Assembly (NCBI RefSeq): GCF_000972845.2 | Contig: NC_040032.1 | Location: 16,395,358 to 16,459,357 of the forward strand | Source of the DNA: Larimichthys crocea | Taxonomy: Eukaryota > Chordata > Actinopteri > Sciaenidae | DNA: 64,000 nucleotides | Direction of reading: 5' to 3' | Shown: positions 48,001-60,700 of the stretch, one piece after another | Position numbering within the stretch: position 1 is the stretch's first letter | How the letters are laid out: each line of letters starts with the position of its first letter | The notes under the pieces: model-generated | Seen by the model: the letters and a program-made list of their open reading frames with translations, nothing else | Databases searched by the model: none | Told to the model about the DNA's origin: nothing | Translations under genes and position numbers: made by a program

Positions 48001-49841
48001 GGGCGCCTCAGTCGATACAAAATTGTGCAGGAATTTAGCTCTTGGCATAATGCTTTCTCACTCCCCTCCTATTTAGACACACAGATATCCAGTACACTGG
48101 TGAGTGAAAGGGCTATTTATCTAAGTAATCTATTACTCCATTTATCAGCATATGAAGGAAGTGCAAGTACAGCAGTACAGCCTCCTACAAAGTCTCTATC
48201 ACCACACCCACCCATGACAACCCTCCCATCTGTTTGGCCGCTAATTAATATGGATCATAAAGTTGCATTTTCACAATAGAGATGAGCTAATGAGAAAAGA
48301 GATCCAAGAGATGCAAAACACTGTTGCAATGAAACTGCTCTGTCGAGGGCCATTTGAGTTCGAAAATGAAGCTTTTTAGCAACAAAAACACATATTACAC
48401 ACATATTCCCTCTCTCTCTCTCTCATAGCGCTGTTCTCCGTCATTCTGCAGTTAAAAACAAAAGTTAGGTCAGACAGTAGGAGGATTTTGAAATTTCATA
48501 TCTGTCAATTCATATGTATGGGATAACATACAGTAAGATAAACAAGTCCCCTGGTCAGATATGTAAAAAAAAAAAAAAAGGGACATTCTACAGTCTTATA
48601 ACACTGGGCATTGCATTGGGAGTTTGCGGAGCTAAAAACATAAAGGTAATAGATATATGAAATCACTGCTCGAGGACTCTGTGACTCTCAGGTAAATGAT
48701 CTTTCCAACACTTCCCCACTGAGAGAGTCCAGGAAGAAGGGCCATTTACGCTCCTTTGTAGATGTGATGTAGTGGACTGCTGTAGAGTACATCGTAAGTT
48801 TTCATCTCACCCTTTACCCACACGAACACACAGTCACACACACCAGTGACAGGGGCGGCAACTCTCCTTTGGCAGGGACACTAAGCACCGAACAGCTCTA
48901 AACACAGCAGGAGGCTTTGGCCACCTGCACACTGTGGAGCGGAGATACAGAAACAAATCCAACAGTGAAATTGGTGATAGACCCTACAACATTTTCCTTC
49001 TTTCTTTTCTTTTTTTACACTCCAAGGATTTCAGCAATTTGTTTTCAAGGTTTTACACTGTGCTTAGGTATGAGAAGTGGCGTAAGACAAAATAAATCAA
49101 ACATTTCAGATTGCCGTGCGTGCCGAAACTGATTCACTTTTATGGTACAGGAAGAGAAAAAAATGCTTTTATTGTTCCCCAGGCCCTGCAAAGACCTATG
49201 CAGAATGTAAACATTGTTTGAGCCTACCTCTGAGCCTTGTTACAAGGGCCAATTGCTGTGCAGTGTTCATTAGAGTGGAAATGATATGTGCAAACAAAGA
49301 AAAGGCTCCCAAGCAGCACACACTGCTGCGTCTTTTCATCTCAGAATTGCAAATGAATGCAGCCTCCTCACCTGGTCCCTGCAGGCAGCGTCCCAGTGCC
49401 TCCAATCAGTGTTTCATTGACAGTAGGCATCCAGCAGAAAACTTGGAGCGCTAATAGTTGAGGATGATGTCTGATAAACATGTTCTCCCCTCTAACTTCT
49501 CCCCCACATATTATACTGCCTGGCAGGGTGGCGTCCAACCAACCAAGGTCAAAATGTGAGGATCCTTGGCACATGGAGCTGCTTTGCAAAAGCTGGCACA
49601 TAGTTTGACTGAAGAGACAATTCTGACTGAGTTTGGCTGTTCTCCATCTGCTTTGTAATTTTAAAAGGTGCATCTTTAACCACACTGGCGCAGATACAAG
49701 TATGAATATATCAAAAAGAAGTGCACAATCTCAGGCAAATTCAAGATGAAATGTTTTGAGGATATAAGCAAACAGCACGTCTCTTGATTAGTAAGCAAAT
49801 GACGCGTACAGTAACGTTAAGACTGTGTTATCGTACAGGGC

Positions 49842-49985
49842 AGCCCTGGTGGCACAGCATTAGACTTCCAGTGCAGCAAAAGTCTGTGTCCAAACCATTC
49901 TGTCTAAATAACAGGGAGGGTGGCACCGTAAACACAGCCTTGCTTGGCTTTGTCGAGCTAATGACTTCCTGCTCCACTGGCTTGT
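49842..49985 (+). mobile_element. Possible degenerate tRNA-derived SINE fragment
   Basis: The segment starts with a box A-like stretch (CAGCCCTGGTGGCACAGCAT) and continues with SINE-like sequence (AGACTTCCAGTGCAGCAAAA). A clean box B and a tail are not visible, so this is a tentative call. Confidence 0.3.
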
Positions 49986-52900
49986 GAAACAGCGTTAGAG
50001 CCAAAATAAGTAAAATCGGGAGCAGAATTTAATCTGTCACTCAATGGAAAGCCTTTAAGCAGAAACATGCAGCCACCCGGAGGGTGCACGCAAGTGAAGT
50101 GAAATTACAGCAAAAGCTCCCGGGCACCGACTGAAGCACCAGAACACGTTGTGTATAGGAATGAGGATTACAGATTGGTTGGATAAATAGGGGGATTCGT
50201 TAAAGCTAAACACGCAGAGCATGAATGTCAACCAAGGCGGTAATCTAAAACCATCAATCCCTTCGAATCTAGGTAAGCTTCACCTACGCAGAATAGAGAT
50301 TGATGCGAGGAGGAAAGACGACTGCGCTTGCTCTCGGTTTTTGATCTTTCTGAATTTGCCCCGAGCTTTGTTTTTTTTGTTTTTTTACCTGTTTTTTTAA
50401 TCTGTGCAGCTGTCATATTAACAGCTGAAGATTGGCAACGTTCAGTCTCAGAACAGCTCAGAATTAATCATTTCAATTAATTGTTTGTTTCCTCTTGTAG
50501 CCTTCCGGGAAAAGTGGATGGGTTATTGGTATGATGAGAAGATACTCTGAGGTAGATGTGCTAAAATTAATCAAACACACCTCAGTGACTTGTTTTGCTA
50601 AAATTGTCTACTTTCTTACCCCCTTTTTCCTCCAACTGTTTTGCGACAGTGGTGGCAAAGGTGAAACAAAATTGCATCCAAATTATACCCAGCAAGCCCG
50701 GCATTGATTCTGTAAACAAACAGCTGAATTTATTTACTAAAAAACTTCCAAAATCACTCATTACAAATGGTGATCTGTTCCATAATGAAAATAGACAAGC
50801 CTTTTCGAAAGATATGAGGTGTACAGACTTTTGAAACATTATTTGTAATGTCAGCAACTCAGATGCAGTGAAACTTAGATATTTTTTTAAATTTAACAAG
50901 TCTATTCCTGATCACTGACATCAAAATTTCCTGTGTTTCATATTAATATTCATGTGTTAAGAAAAAAGAAAAAAACCCTCAGAAAATAAGACATGAAATG
51001 CAGATCAGCCTCCTGTGAGGAGATATGCAAATAGTAAGCTAGACACTTGAAGCTTTTCCTTGCACATGAGCAGACACACCACATATGCACATATACTGCG
51101 TATGCTTCTGTAATTCAAATCTAAATACATGTCATTTAAATAGAGATTAAATTCACAAAAGGTCACAATCAGCTAAGAATATCTTTATAATTACGTAAGG
51201 CCCAAATATAGAAATAAGCAGCGAGTTTTAAATGTGTCTGGACAGCAACAAATCACATAAAGGTATTTATTTATAAGAGCAGACTGGCTTTAATTATTTT
51301 TTAAGTATTTTTGGCAGGTTTCTATCAGGTGATGCAAGTGGCTACAAATAAACGAGTTTGACATTAAATAACCCTTCCGAAAACTTCACAGTCAACACTG
51401 AAATCCTTTTAGATATGTATGTATATGGCGTCTTTGGCACCTTAAACTTGAAGGACCACGTTGTACTGATGTGATTATTTTTACTGCTTAAACCAATACG
51501 GCCAAAAAAACCCTCATTCCTAGACAATCTGCAAAATGCACCTGTAACAAGTAACAGAATATTTCAAATGAAAGTTATTACGCCGGAAAATTAACATTAG
51601 GATTTAACATTAAACCGAGCTTTAAAGAAATTCAGTGTTTGTCAATCTTAAAAAAACAACAACAAAAAAACACCATCCGTCACCGCATCTGCAAGGTCTC
51701 ATAAGTGCTACATGAGATCCTTCTGTAACAGCAAAAAACAACAACAACATTCCCTTCGAACTTCAAGAAACATAACACAAGTGGACAAAAGCATAACTGA
51801 GCCTCAGAGGCATGCGCTCCACTGAAAGATAAGAAGAAATCAGGAATATGACATAAATCTTATCCTAATAAAATACTCCTCTCACTAGCTTAACTTCATT
51901 TGAATATCACGTTCATGTAAAGGCTTTGATTCCACATTATATTATATCTGTAAACTATATTTACACTTTTAGATACTTTGCTTTAAATCCATTTCTCAAC
52001 ACTTCAGACATATCTACCACTTCTAACAGCTTGGTTTAAATTGGAAAAAAATGATTTTACTTTGATGTCAGCAATCATGACCTAGCATCGCTTTGTTCAA
52101 ATGATGGATATCTCAACTTGGGACAAGAGCCACATGTAAACTTACAGTAAGATAATTAATTGAAAACGGGTTAATTCCTCCCACTGCGCTAGTCCACATT
52201 AATGGAAAAGAGATAAGAACAGTCTTAATAGTTGGTCAGACCTTCTTGGAGAAGTGAAGCCAGAGCGGGCTTATCTAAATCCTCTTGGCAGAGCTATCTG
52301 AACAGTGAGAGGAGAGTGCAGAGGAGTGCTTAAATTTGCCTGAAAAGCGGCTCTTATAAATAAAGTATCGGCAGGAAGTTCTTCTGATAGCGCTCAGCTT
52401 CAATGTTCTGTATTGACTACCTTATTCGATATGTTGCATTAAATTAAAAACAGCATATTAATCATGGAAGCAACATCAAGTTAAATATGATAAAAAGCCC
52501 TGTCTAAAATATCTAAATAGTGTTCTTTGTGTGCCTCTCCTCCGTCCTTGCCTCTGGAAGCATCCGGCCTTTCTCTGCTGGCTGAGAAGTGGTGGTATAG
52601 TTGTGGGAAAAGAAGTGTCCCTCCTGTGTGTTTGATGTCACTGAAAGCACGAGGTGACCTGAGTTTGGGTTACGATGTGCTCTCTGCCAATGTTCCTTCG
52701 CCATCGCTCTGCCTCAGCGACTGCCCGCTGGAGTCTCTGTCCACCTCATCCTCTTCATCAGATCTGCCAAGACCCAGGTGTCTAGGGCACACGGGAGGGC
52801 TATAAGGGTCAACACACATACAGACACATTATGTCATTACTTGTCTACTTACAGTGGAAACAAAACTGAAAGGCACGGAGAAGAAAAAATAAAAAATATA

Positions 52901-54778
52901 AAAAATATGGCATGGGAAATTGAGAGCAATTTAGACTGCAGGATTACACTCCTCCCCAGGCGGTAAACAATGCATCCCCTGAGGTGTGCATAGCATATGT
53001 GCACATTGCTATCATGTTTGCTTTCGCATTTTTCACTTTTAATTAGAATATATGAAAAAATGCATCACAAATACTCTCGTTAGCAGGCTTAACACTCAAA
53101 AATAAAAAACTCTTGTCTCTTAACAACATAAAAACCTTACAGGAAAGTCACAAGCATCAAGACATGTTTCATGCATGGGCATTGTGTCTGTGGCACAACG
53201 TATTAGTAAATAGTATGTGCTGTTAGGAAGGTAAATGTCAAGGGTCAGACCGTGGGACTGATTGATTCAGTGCTGATGAACACAATAACTCATAGCTCTG
53301 CTGAGAAAAATCCAGCGTTCCAGCTCACTTCTACCAACCACGACACCCATTAAAAGGTAATTTCAGGGCTATGCATCCTTAGATTATGTTGTCATGACAA
53401 CACACGGCATGACAATCACTCAATGCATTACTTGAATAACAACTTAATTCACTGAATAGATGTCATACACCCAGAGTGCCTTTAGAACTGCTTTTTAATA
53501 CTCACCCTGAGAACACAATGCCACCCACATATAGCAACCAGACCTGCCTTTGTCCCATTCACAATTATCCACAAGCTGATACCTAAGTGTTTTGAAGTAT
53601 TATGTATTTGAAAAAATATTTGAATAGTCTGTGTTGGAGCCTTGTCATACAAACTGCTGCGTGTCATCCTTTTTGGAAAGCCATGATAGTGCCCATTTGG
53701 TGTCGCAAGATGTCTAAGTTAGTCAAGACAGGAGGGGACTTACTAATGTTGACACTTGGTGTGAGCTGAAAATCCAAATTTATCACATGCACATACAAAA
53801 AGTTAATTACTGTATTAGGGTACTCTCAAAACCCTGGTTCGCTGAGTAGCTGCTGATGTATCCCATAGTGAGGCATCAAAACAAGTGCTGAGAATGACAA
53901 CTAAAAATTGTCTTCATATTGGCTCAAGAGCCAGTGTTCATCTGGAGAGGCAAACATGCTCAAGGACAAATGAACATAGAAAAAAAACGAAACAAAAGAA
54001 CAAAACCTCAAGCCTGCTGTCTTGCTTTGTTTTTAATCACACGGTAGGCAGAGATGTCAAACTGTCCATAAAATTCCTCTTGAAATAGACGAAGAAGAAT
54101 AGGAAGCCGAGAGCTAATCTTGTTGTTTTAATTATGATGGAAAGTATTCACATCAAGTAGTATCAGCACTTATGTGACTCCTCTTTAAACTCCACTCTGC
54201 TTACATGTTCAAGCTAAAATTTGGTTTTCACCTAATTGCCAACATCTGTTTGTGCTTAAAGAACAGCCACATCCAGGCACCCTTCTCTCAGCTCTATGTA
54301 CATCAAACAACAACATTAGGAGAAACACTCACATTTGCAGATGGGTAATCCATCTTTGCAAAATGATGGAACAAATAGAACTTAATTCAACAAACCGAAA
54401 AGTAATCTCGAAATGTATTGATGGATTACAGCGTCATTCTCAATAAAATGTATCCGTGCCATTTAGACATAAATCAGAGGCGACTGGAATGTGTCAGTAA
54501 TGCAAACTAGAGGTGTATCTTCGACATACTGCAGTAAATTGGTGATCTTCAAATGAAGACAGGCAAGAGCAAAAGAAAAAAAAAAACGTGCGGCATGCAC
54601 TAATCGCATGCCTAGCTAGGGTTTATCCAGTACAAGTCAACATTAGTGGCTCACAAGGATTATTCGCAGAATCAGAATGGATTCAAAAACATTCACATAC
54701 AGGAAACTCAGTTAGTACTTTAAGTAAAAGATCCGTCAATCTCAATCTCACACCAAGCATCACCTTCCACTGTTGGTA

Positions 54779-56192
54779 TCAGTCACTGTCAGGCCTGTAG
54801 AGGTACTTCATCACCAAGTTATCCACCTTCTTTAGCTTCTTCTTGGTTTCTTTCTTGCCAGATTGCCCACGACCTGCAGGTTCATGATCATCATCATCAT
54901 CAGATGGTTTTTTCGGGGCCCGTTTGACACTGCTAGAGCTGCGGTAGGAGATGGTTGAGCCCGAGGAAGAGGAGTCGGATGACTCAGACGAGGAAGAAGA
55001 ATCCTCTGACTCACTTGGTTTCTTCTTAGATCGCTTCTTGGACTTCTTGCCCTTCTTGCCCCTTGAGCTCTTTCTGCTGTGACGATCATCTGAGGAAGAG
55101 TCGTCTGACAGAGAGACTTTACTTTTTTTGTCTTTACGACTGCGGAAGCTGCTGGTACTCAGGGTGCTGGATGGACGATTGCCATAGTCCAGAGCAGAGC
55201 CTGATGCAGATCGAAGAAGGGTAGATGAGCTAGAACCAAGCCCCTCGTCGTCTCCCTTCTTCCTGCTGTCCTCGCTTCCTGGACCCTTCTTCTCATCTTC
55301 TTCCTCATCACTAGATTCATCAAGTTTGCTGCGCTTGAACTTGATGGGTTTGAAGCTCAGCACCTCATTGATTGCAGCTTCCAAGTCAGGGTCCAAGTAA
55401 TTGCGGTGGGAGACTGTCTTCATGTCAGATGGTTCTGGTATATTGCTGTCTGAGGTTCGTGGTTGGGCCGGTGTAGATACACTACGACTTAGGGAGCGGG
55501 GACTGTAAGCTGAAATTCCTCCTTCGCTAAAGGCCACACTCTTACCATCATCATCATCATCATCATCATCACCTACATGCAGGCCAAATTCACTGAGGCC
55601 ACAGCTACGAGCAAGGGACAGGCGTGAGCTACTGCGTCTGTCGTCTTTCCAAGAGGTGCTGCGATGCAACGATCGGGGGCTGGTGCGGCTCACGCTGCTG
55701 ATAGTCGACTTATTGTCGTCATCCATGTCCACCATGCCACGCCTGGTGGACATCCTGCTGGGGGCTATAGAGGATACTGTGGAGTCCTTATCAAATTCAG
55801 GACTGCTGCGGGAAGTCCAGCGGGACTCCAAACCCTTCTTAGCTCTGCTAGTGGCTTCAGAATAGGCCAGGGAGATGACGGAGCCTTTGTCATCCAAGTC
55901 TTCCTGTGCCTGGCTCTTCTTCCAATCCTCCTGGAGGTCTCCAGACTTAGACTTGGCTTTGCGGATGGAGGCATGGTCTGGTGTGTCAGGCTGTTCTTTG
56001 AGAGTGCTAAACAAGGAATCCTCGTCGCCCCTTCCCCCTATGGAGTCTTTTAGGTTGGAACGCTTCCTGTAGCTTAGGGAGCTCATGACAGACACTGATC
56101 TGTTCTGCTCAACCTCTTTCCCGTCTTTACTTCCGTCATTCATCTTCTCCTTACCTTCTTTCACCTCTTTGACATCCGCATTTGCTGCATAT
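54779..56192 (-). CDS. myo18b: myo18b terminal exon: 470-residue Ser/Asp/Lys-rich C-terminal extension
   Basis: Final coding exon, ending at TGA (54779-54781). Acceptor TTCTAG|A joins the preceding AG in frame (Arg, then YAANADVKEV), so translation does not start inside this exon. The first half is Ser-rich with SxxS and RS patches. Around residues 207-214 is a run of eight Asp, all GAT. A conserved-looking core follows at about residues 264-285 (NYLDPDLEAAINEVLSFKPI, then KFKRSK), next to an acidic stretch (SSDEEEDE). Further on are strongly basic, nuclear-signal-like clusters (KKGKKSKKRSKKK, about 379-391), a poly-Ser stretch, a second run of five Asp, and the end LVMKYLYRPDSD. The extension fits MYO18B, whose tail is much longer than that of MYO18A; it is predicted to be mostly disordered. 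Possible ATTAAA poly(A) signals occur at 54127-54132 and 54032-54037, but I could not choose between them. Confidence 0.9.
55547..55570 (-). repeat. (GAT)8 coding trinucleotide repeat
   Basis: Eight uninterrupted GAT codons (ATC on the plus strand) encode eight Asp in the myo18b tail. A second, shorter (GAT)5 run at 54887-54901 encodes five Asp. The lack of GAC interruptions suggests slippage-prone, recently expanded sequence. Confidence 0.95.
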
Positions 56193-57619
56193 CTAGAAGG
56201 TTATGTAATGAAATCAACACCAGAGACAACAAATAAAAATCAGAAACTCTGTAAACTTAAAGGAGTACATCAGAGGAGCATTGTGTAAGATTGTGCAGTC
56301 TTGTAGTACTCAAGAACGGTATCTATTTCAAGAACTGCAGGAATATCACTTAATGGCCTGTGCATTGTTTGGTATATGTATATTTTACTATGGTTGGATG
56401 TAAAAGTTCGTGCTTCAAATGCAACTAATAACTTGACTAATTTCTAACTTCAAATTTTGGTTACTGTTTACAGGTATCATCCTCCCGTTTTTACATGCAC
56501 TCCAAGAAAGTGACAGCAGGAGAACTAGCAGAAGCTGTGGCTGTCTGGGAAGAGATGACAGCCAGATCTTCTGTAATAAAATGTGGCTCCCTAAACCACA
56601 AAGTGTTCATCTGCAAAAGAGAGTCCAAAAGAAAACACTCAGTGTGTAATTTATGCAATCCAGCACTTACTGAGACAGCCTTGATAAATATTAGCTACCT
56701 ATGTAGACTACATACTGTCTGGTCTTGGTCTTAACCCCTCAAAGTCTTGGTCTTGATACACTCTGGTCTTGGTTGAAGTACTCTTGATAAAAACACTGGA
56801 TGGATATTAAAACAATGAAGTAACATTATGTACAGAATGTTAGAAGGCCATGACGTTACGTCAATGACGTCCCGTACTTTCTTGTAAAAACACTTGTGCC
56901 TTGTGAGTCACTGTAGCGTTCAGTCTGCCCAACATGAGGACAAAGACGTGGCCCAGGGGAGCTGTTTAGGAACTGAAGCTCAGAACTGCTCATATTTTAT
57001 TTTTTAAGAGACCAGACCAAAAAAAAGAGATTGTGTGGAGAAAATAGGCTAAATCTTGAACATCATTGTATCATCGTATCGAAGGTGATAGGTGGTTTTT
57101 CGGCGCATGTGGCCAGGAATTATACATTGCTCCTTTAAATCTCACCTGATGTGGAATGAAGCTTTAGATTTTGGTACCTTGACTCTTATGTCTGATGTCA
57201 AACTGTTACACAATATATGTGTCATTTTCTCGGAACCAGTCAACAGTCAGGGGACATATACAATACCTCTGGCGACCGCTGTTATGTACAGTATACACTA
57301 AAGAAAGTGAGGCAATCAACCAGTGAGAAGATCTATCTAACTGTGGCAGAGGCGTCATTTAGCAGGCGTGCCAACTGGCCATGGGCCACTTCAATAAATT
57401 TGACAGCAGCCGCTTCCCCGTTCCGCCTGCTGTCATTAGACAGATTACTCGGAGAGAGAGTTGACACCTAATCACATGAAATACTCATCCTTCTGTTACA
57501 ATCTGCCCCAGGTAATCCTGGGCCTTTTCAAGGCTGGGAATGTGGATAGGTTTATCACTACTTTACCACAGGGATGTACATGGTTATCTGTCATGATGCA
57601 AAAGGATGTGAACACTAAC
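56193..57619 (-). other. myo18b last intron (1427 bp)
   Basis: Last intron, donor GTTAGTG and acceptor CTTCTAG on the minus strand. It contains a degenerate repeat of the 'GTCTTGGTCTTGA' type at 56710-56800 (listed separately) and otherwise AT-rich sequence. The plus-strand open frames in it carry no recognisable protein. Confidence 0.85.
56710..56800 (+). repeat. Degenerate GGTCTTGGTCTTGA-type repeat
   Basis: The core GTCTTGGTCTT occurs twice (near 56720 and 56744) and a related TCTGGTCTTGG near 56763. This resembles a dispersed fish repeat built from 'tcttggtcttgactcggtct' units. It lies inside the last myo18b intron. Family assignment is from memory and not verified. Confidence 0.45.
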
Positions 57620-57742
57620 CTGGTGCTCTTCAGGCTTCCCTCTTCTGACAGTGTCTTTGTGGAGCCTTTGTTCTTCGAGAGCCAAGACTTAACTCCATCC
57701 ACACGGTCCTCTACCTCTGAATCTGTTTCTGTCTCATCCCCA
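57620..57742 (-). CDS. myo18b: myo18b penultimate exon, conserved tail segment
   Basis: This 123 bp exon has acceptor TTTCTTCACAG|TGGGG and donor ACCAG|GTTAGT. It enters in phase 2 (one base completes the Thr codon begun in the micro-exon) and leaves in phase 2. It encodes [20 protein letters not shown] followed by [20 protein letters not shown]. The [20 protein letters not shown] block is diagnostic of MYO18 proteins and sits just after the coiled coil. Its serines lie in acidic or basic contexts and could be phosphorylated (inference). In MYO18A the protein ends soon after this block. Here it continues into a long final exon, which is the main reason for calling myo18b. Confidence 0.93.
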
Positions 57743-60700
57743 CTGTGAAGAAACACAATTATCTAGAGTTTGTGAGGAGCACCCAAGACTCCAATAAAAC
57801 AGAGCAAAAAATATTCATCTTAACAGGTCATTTTTACATCTACAAGTGCAAAAATGTATATATTTTCAATCAAATTAGATCATTTGTGGGTTTTTTTTAT
57901 ACAAATCAACATCTTTCAATAAATCCTCACTCAGCTTTTTGATATTTCTCTTCATAATCAATTCAGACAGAGATGTTCAGGCAAGAAATTTGATTAAATG
58001 ACTTGTTATGTGAATATTTTATGCAGTGTAATATCACAGGCACAATAATGGTTAGTGTCAGCAGATTTTGTTAGTAATTTCACAGTTGCCTTCATTCTCT
58101 TCTAATAATTGAGTGCAGTATGATGCAAGGCAGTCCAGACAGGCTCCAGGTAAGCATGTGTGAATCAATAATATCAACATAGTCAAGATGTTTCTTGACA
58201 GAATATTCAGCAGACATGGATGAATGAAGCAAATGCATTATCTAGACAGAATGTAGATGAAGCTTTCGGAGGCATAATTAACATGTTTGGCTGGTTCCGG
58301 GCTGCAAGCATCTGTGTGGCATGTCACCTGCTCCTGGTGATTGTTATTGGAGTGGAGCCACGAGACAGACCCGTGGCACTATGCTTGACATAACAATCAA
58401 TACACAGAGACCTGTGGATCTCGATGAAAAAGCCCAGTAGATTCCACCTGGATAAGGTCAATCCTCATTTATTTCAAATCCATGGTGAATTTTTCGAAAT
58501 TATGCATCCAATTGTCCAGTCAAGGTTAATGTGACGTTAATGGAAATGTTGAAGGACAGGAAAGAAGAGAGTGGCATAGCCTATAAGTCAATACGGCCAT
58601 CATGGTTGAAATGTGTTTAGGAAATGCATTACATGAGAAATTTGAGTCCAACCTCAGGCTTCCTTTTCAGGATGCCAGACGCAAGTTTGAAGGTCTAAAC
58701 TACATTTGACTTGTGTTGGTAAGGCCTTAACATTTTCTTTTTCCATTATATAGTTATTGGTTTCACAGCAGGATGACATACTGCAAATTAAACACATTGT
58801 AGCAGTGGATATGATGACAAGGTTGTTTTACAGAACCTGCAATTTTCAATTCCTCTTGATTTATTATCTTAACTGTTATTTATAACCTTACCTTCCCATC
58901 AATCTTGAATATTTGCTTCCTTGTTTATCACTGAGGTGCGGATATATTTCATCCAGCGTCTACAGACAGCTGACTATCATAACAAATGAGAAACAGCGAT
59001 CGTGGACAAGCTTATTTATCCGGGCCTTGGAATATGTTGCAAGGAAATATGCTTATAAGGAGCATATGCAATATTCAAAGAGGTGTGAGATGACAGACGA
59101 CTGCTGAGCTCTGTCGTTTGTCCACATAACACATATCCATCTATGTAGGTGTCCCAGTGAACAGCATACCATTTCCTTTGTCATCAAGCTTTGTGTCACA
59201 CATTCACTCATATTTCCTCAGTGAACAAAAGTGTCCTCTCTCTTCCCTTCTTGTTTTTTTTTTTTTTTTGGTGGTCTGCCTAAAAGACTTTTTTTTTCTC
59301 ACACAAGAAAAAGGTGGTGCTGGTGGTGTTGTGAGGATTGAGAGGGAGTGAGCAAGTGTGATGAAGTCTTGGACTAAAAAGATATTCAGGCTTTCAAGCT
59401 TTCTAAGAGTATTACCATATTTAACTTTCTCATCATCAACCTTACAGCAAGGCTTCGAGGCTAAATGGCCTGATTATATTATTTTCCACAGGAAAACCTG
59501 TTAAAATCAGACTTTGAGAGGTGTTTCATGAGGCAGCAATCGGAAATTGTGAATCCAAGCTCGGGCCATTATATGTCATCGCTTAATTTCCCACTCTTTC
59601 TCTTCTCTACTGCATGCTAAAAACCCAAACATAAAAAGACCAACAACAACAAAAAAAAAGATAATAGGCTCATTATTGCTAGAAATTTGATCACGCCCGC
59701 TGCCCATTTGTTATCTCTGTGATACTTTGACTCCCTAACATGATACATCACACAACAAAATGCTGAAACCAGCCCGCAGCAAAACCATCTCCTCTCTCTA
59801 ACACACACACACATACCCACACGTGAAATGGAAGGTGGCTTGCAATTGCGTTCTGTGCAAATGGTGTCACAAACGATTTGTCCTTGGCCGCACACTCCTG
59901 GCTAACCAATCCTGAGGCTCGTAGATACCAACAAGCCCTAAGAATTTAGCAGTGAACATTAATAGCTTGTGACAATTGGCCTAGACCGGTTGTAAATCTA
60001 TGTCACAAATACTTACGCTCAGCATCAAATCTCGTATGGCTCGGTTCTATCAGTTTAACACTTGTGGTAGCAACACCATATTTTTTATGGTCTGCTCATT
60101 TTTTTATTTTAAAAAAAAAAAGTGTACATTACACACTAATGTAATTCATACTATACTTCACTTGCACCTTGTAATAGAGGTGAAAAAAATGACCATAGAC
60201 TTTTACCGTTCCAGTTAATCCATAATAATTGTAGATTTTACATAACTTTCCGTGCTACACAGCCTTATATTATATCTAACCCCTATACTTAAATATAGCC
60301 TGCTGTATAGACTGTAGGAAAGCCCAGTTTGAAAAACAGTAATCGAATCTATGTCATATCCCTCTATAATTATAATAAGCAAGCTATTGTAATGTCGTTT
60401 TTTAAGCACTGAGTACAAAATATTGAATAGTATTGTAAATCATCTGGAAAATCCACTTCATAATTGGAGGAAAAGTCACCATCTTCTATTATTGTTCATC
60501 AGCGCTGCTAATGTAATCATGTCGAAGGAGGGAAAATTAAGTAAACACGGAAAAATCATTGCTCTTTTTCTGGAGTTGCACGAAGTGATACACACGAGCG
60601 GTCTGCTGAAAAAGGGATAACAAAAAGCAGAGTGATAAAGAGTGCGATGCCGTGTCTAACCCTGAAGAAGCAGAGGTTAAAATTATGGACGGGTGTATCC

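Larger units (their letters stand above)
40785..54778. other. Intergenic DNA downstream of myo18b (14 kb)
   Basis: This includes the unresolved 3' UTR of myo18b at its right end. It is AT-rich, with A/T tracts, a LINE-like tail near 42000-42082, and a possible degenerate tRNA-SINE near 49842-49985. No exon could be supported on either strand; the open frames are short, usually lack an ATG, and have no recognisable domains. Confidence 0.7.

Noticed and set aside
54832..56072. Several other open frames on both strands overlapping the last myo18b exon
   Set aside because: They are shadows of a long coding exon with biased codons. Only the frame of 54779-56192 continues across the splice sites of the neighbouring exons.
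60423..60620. A 65-codon plus-strand frame inside the large myo18b intron, with a charged C-terminal half
   Set aside because: Single short frame on the opposite strand, no family resemblance, no supporting signals.
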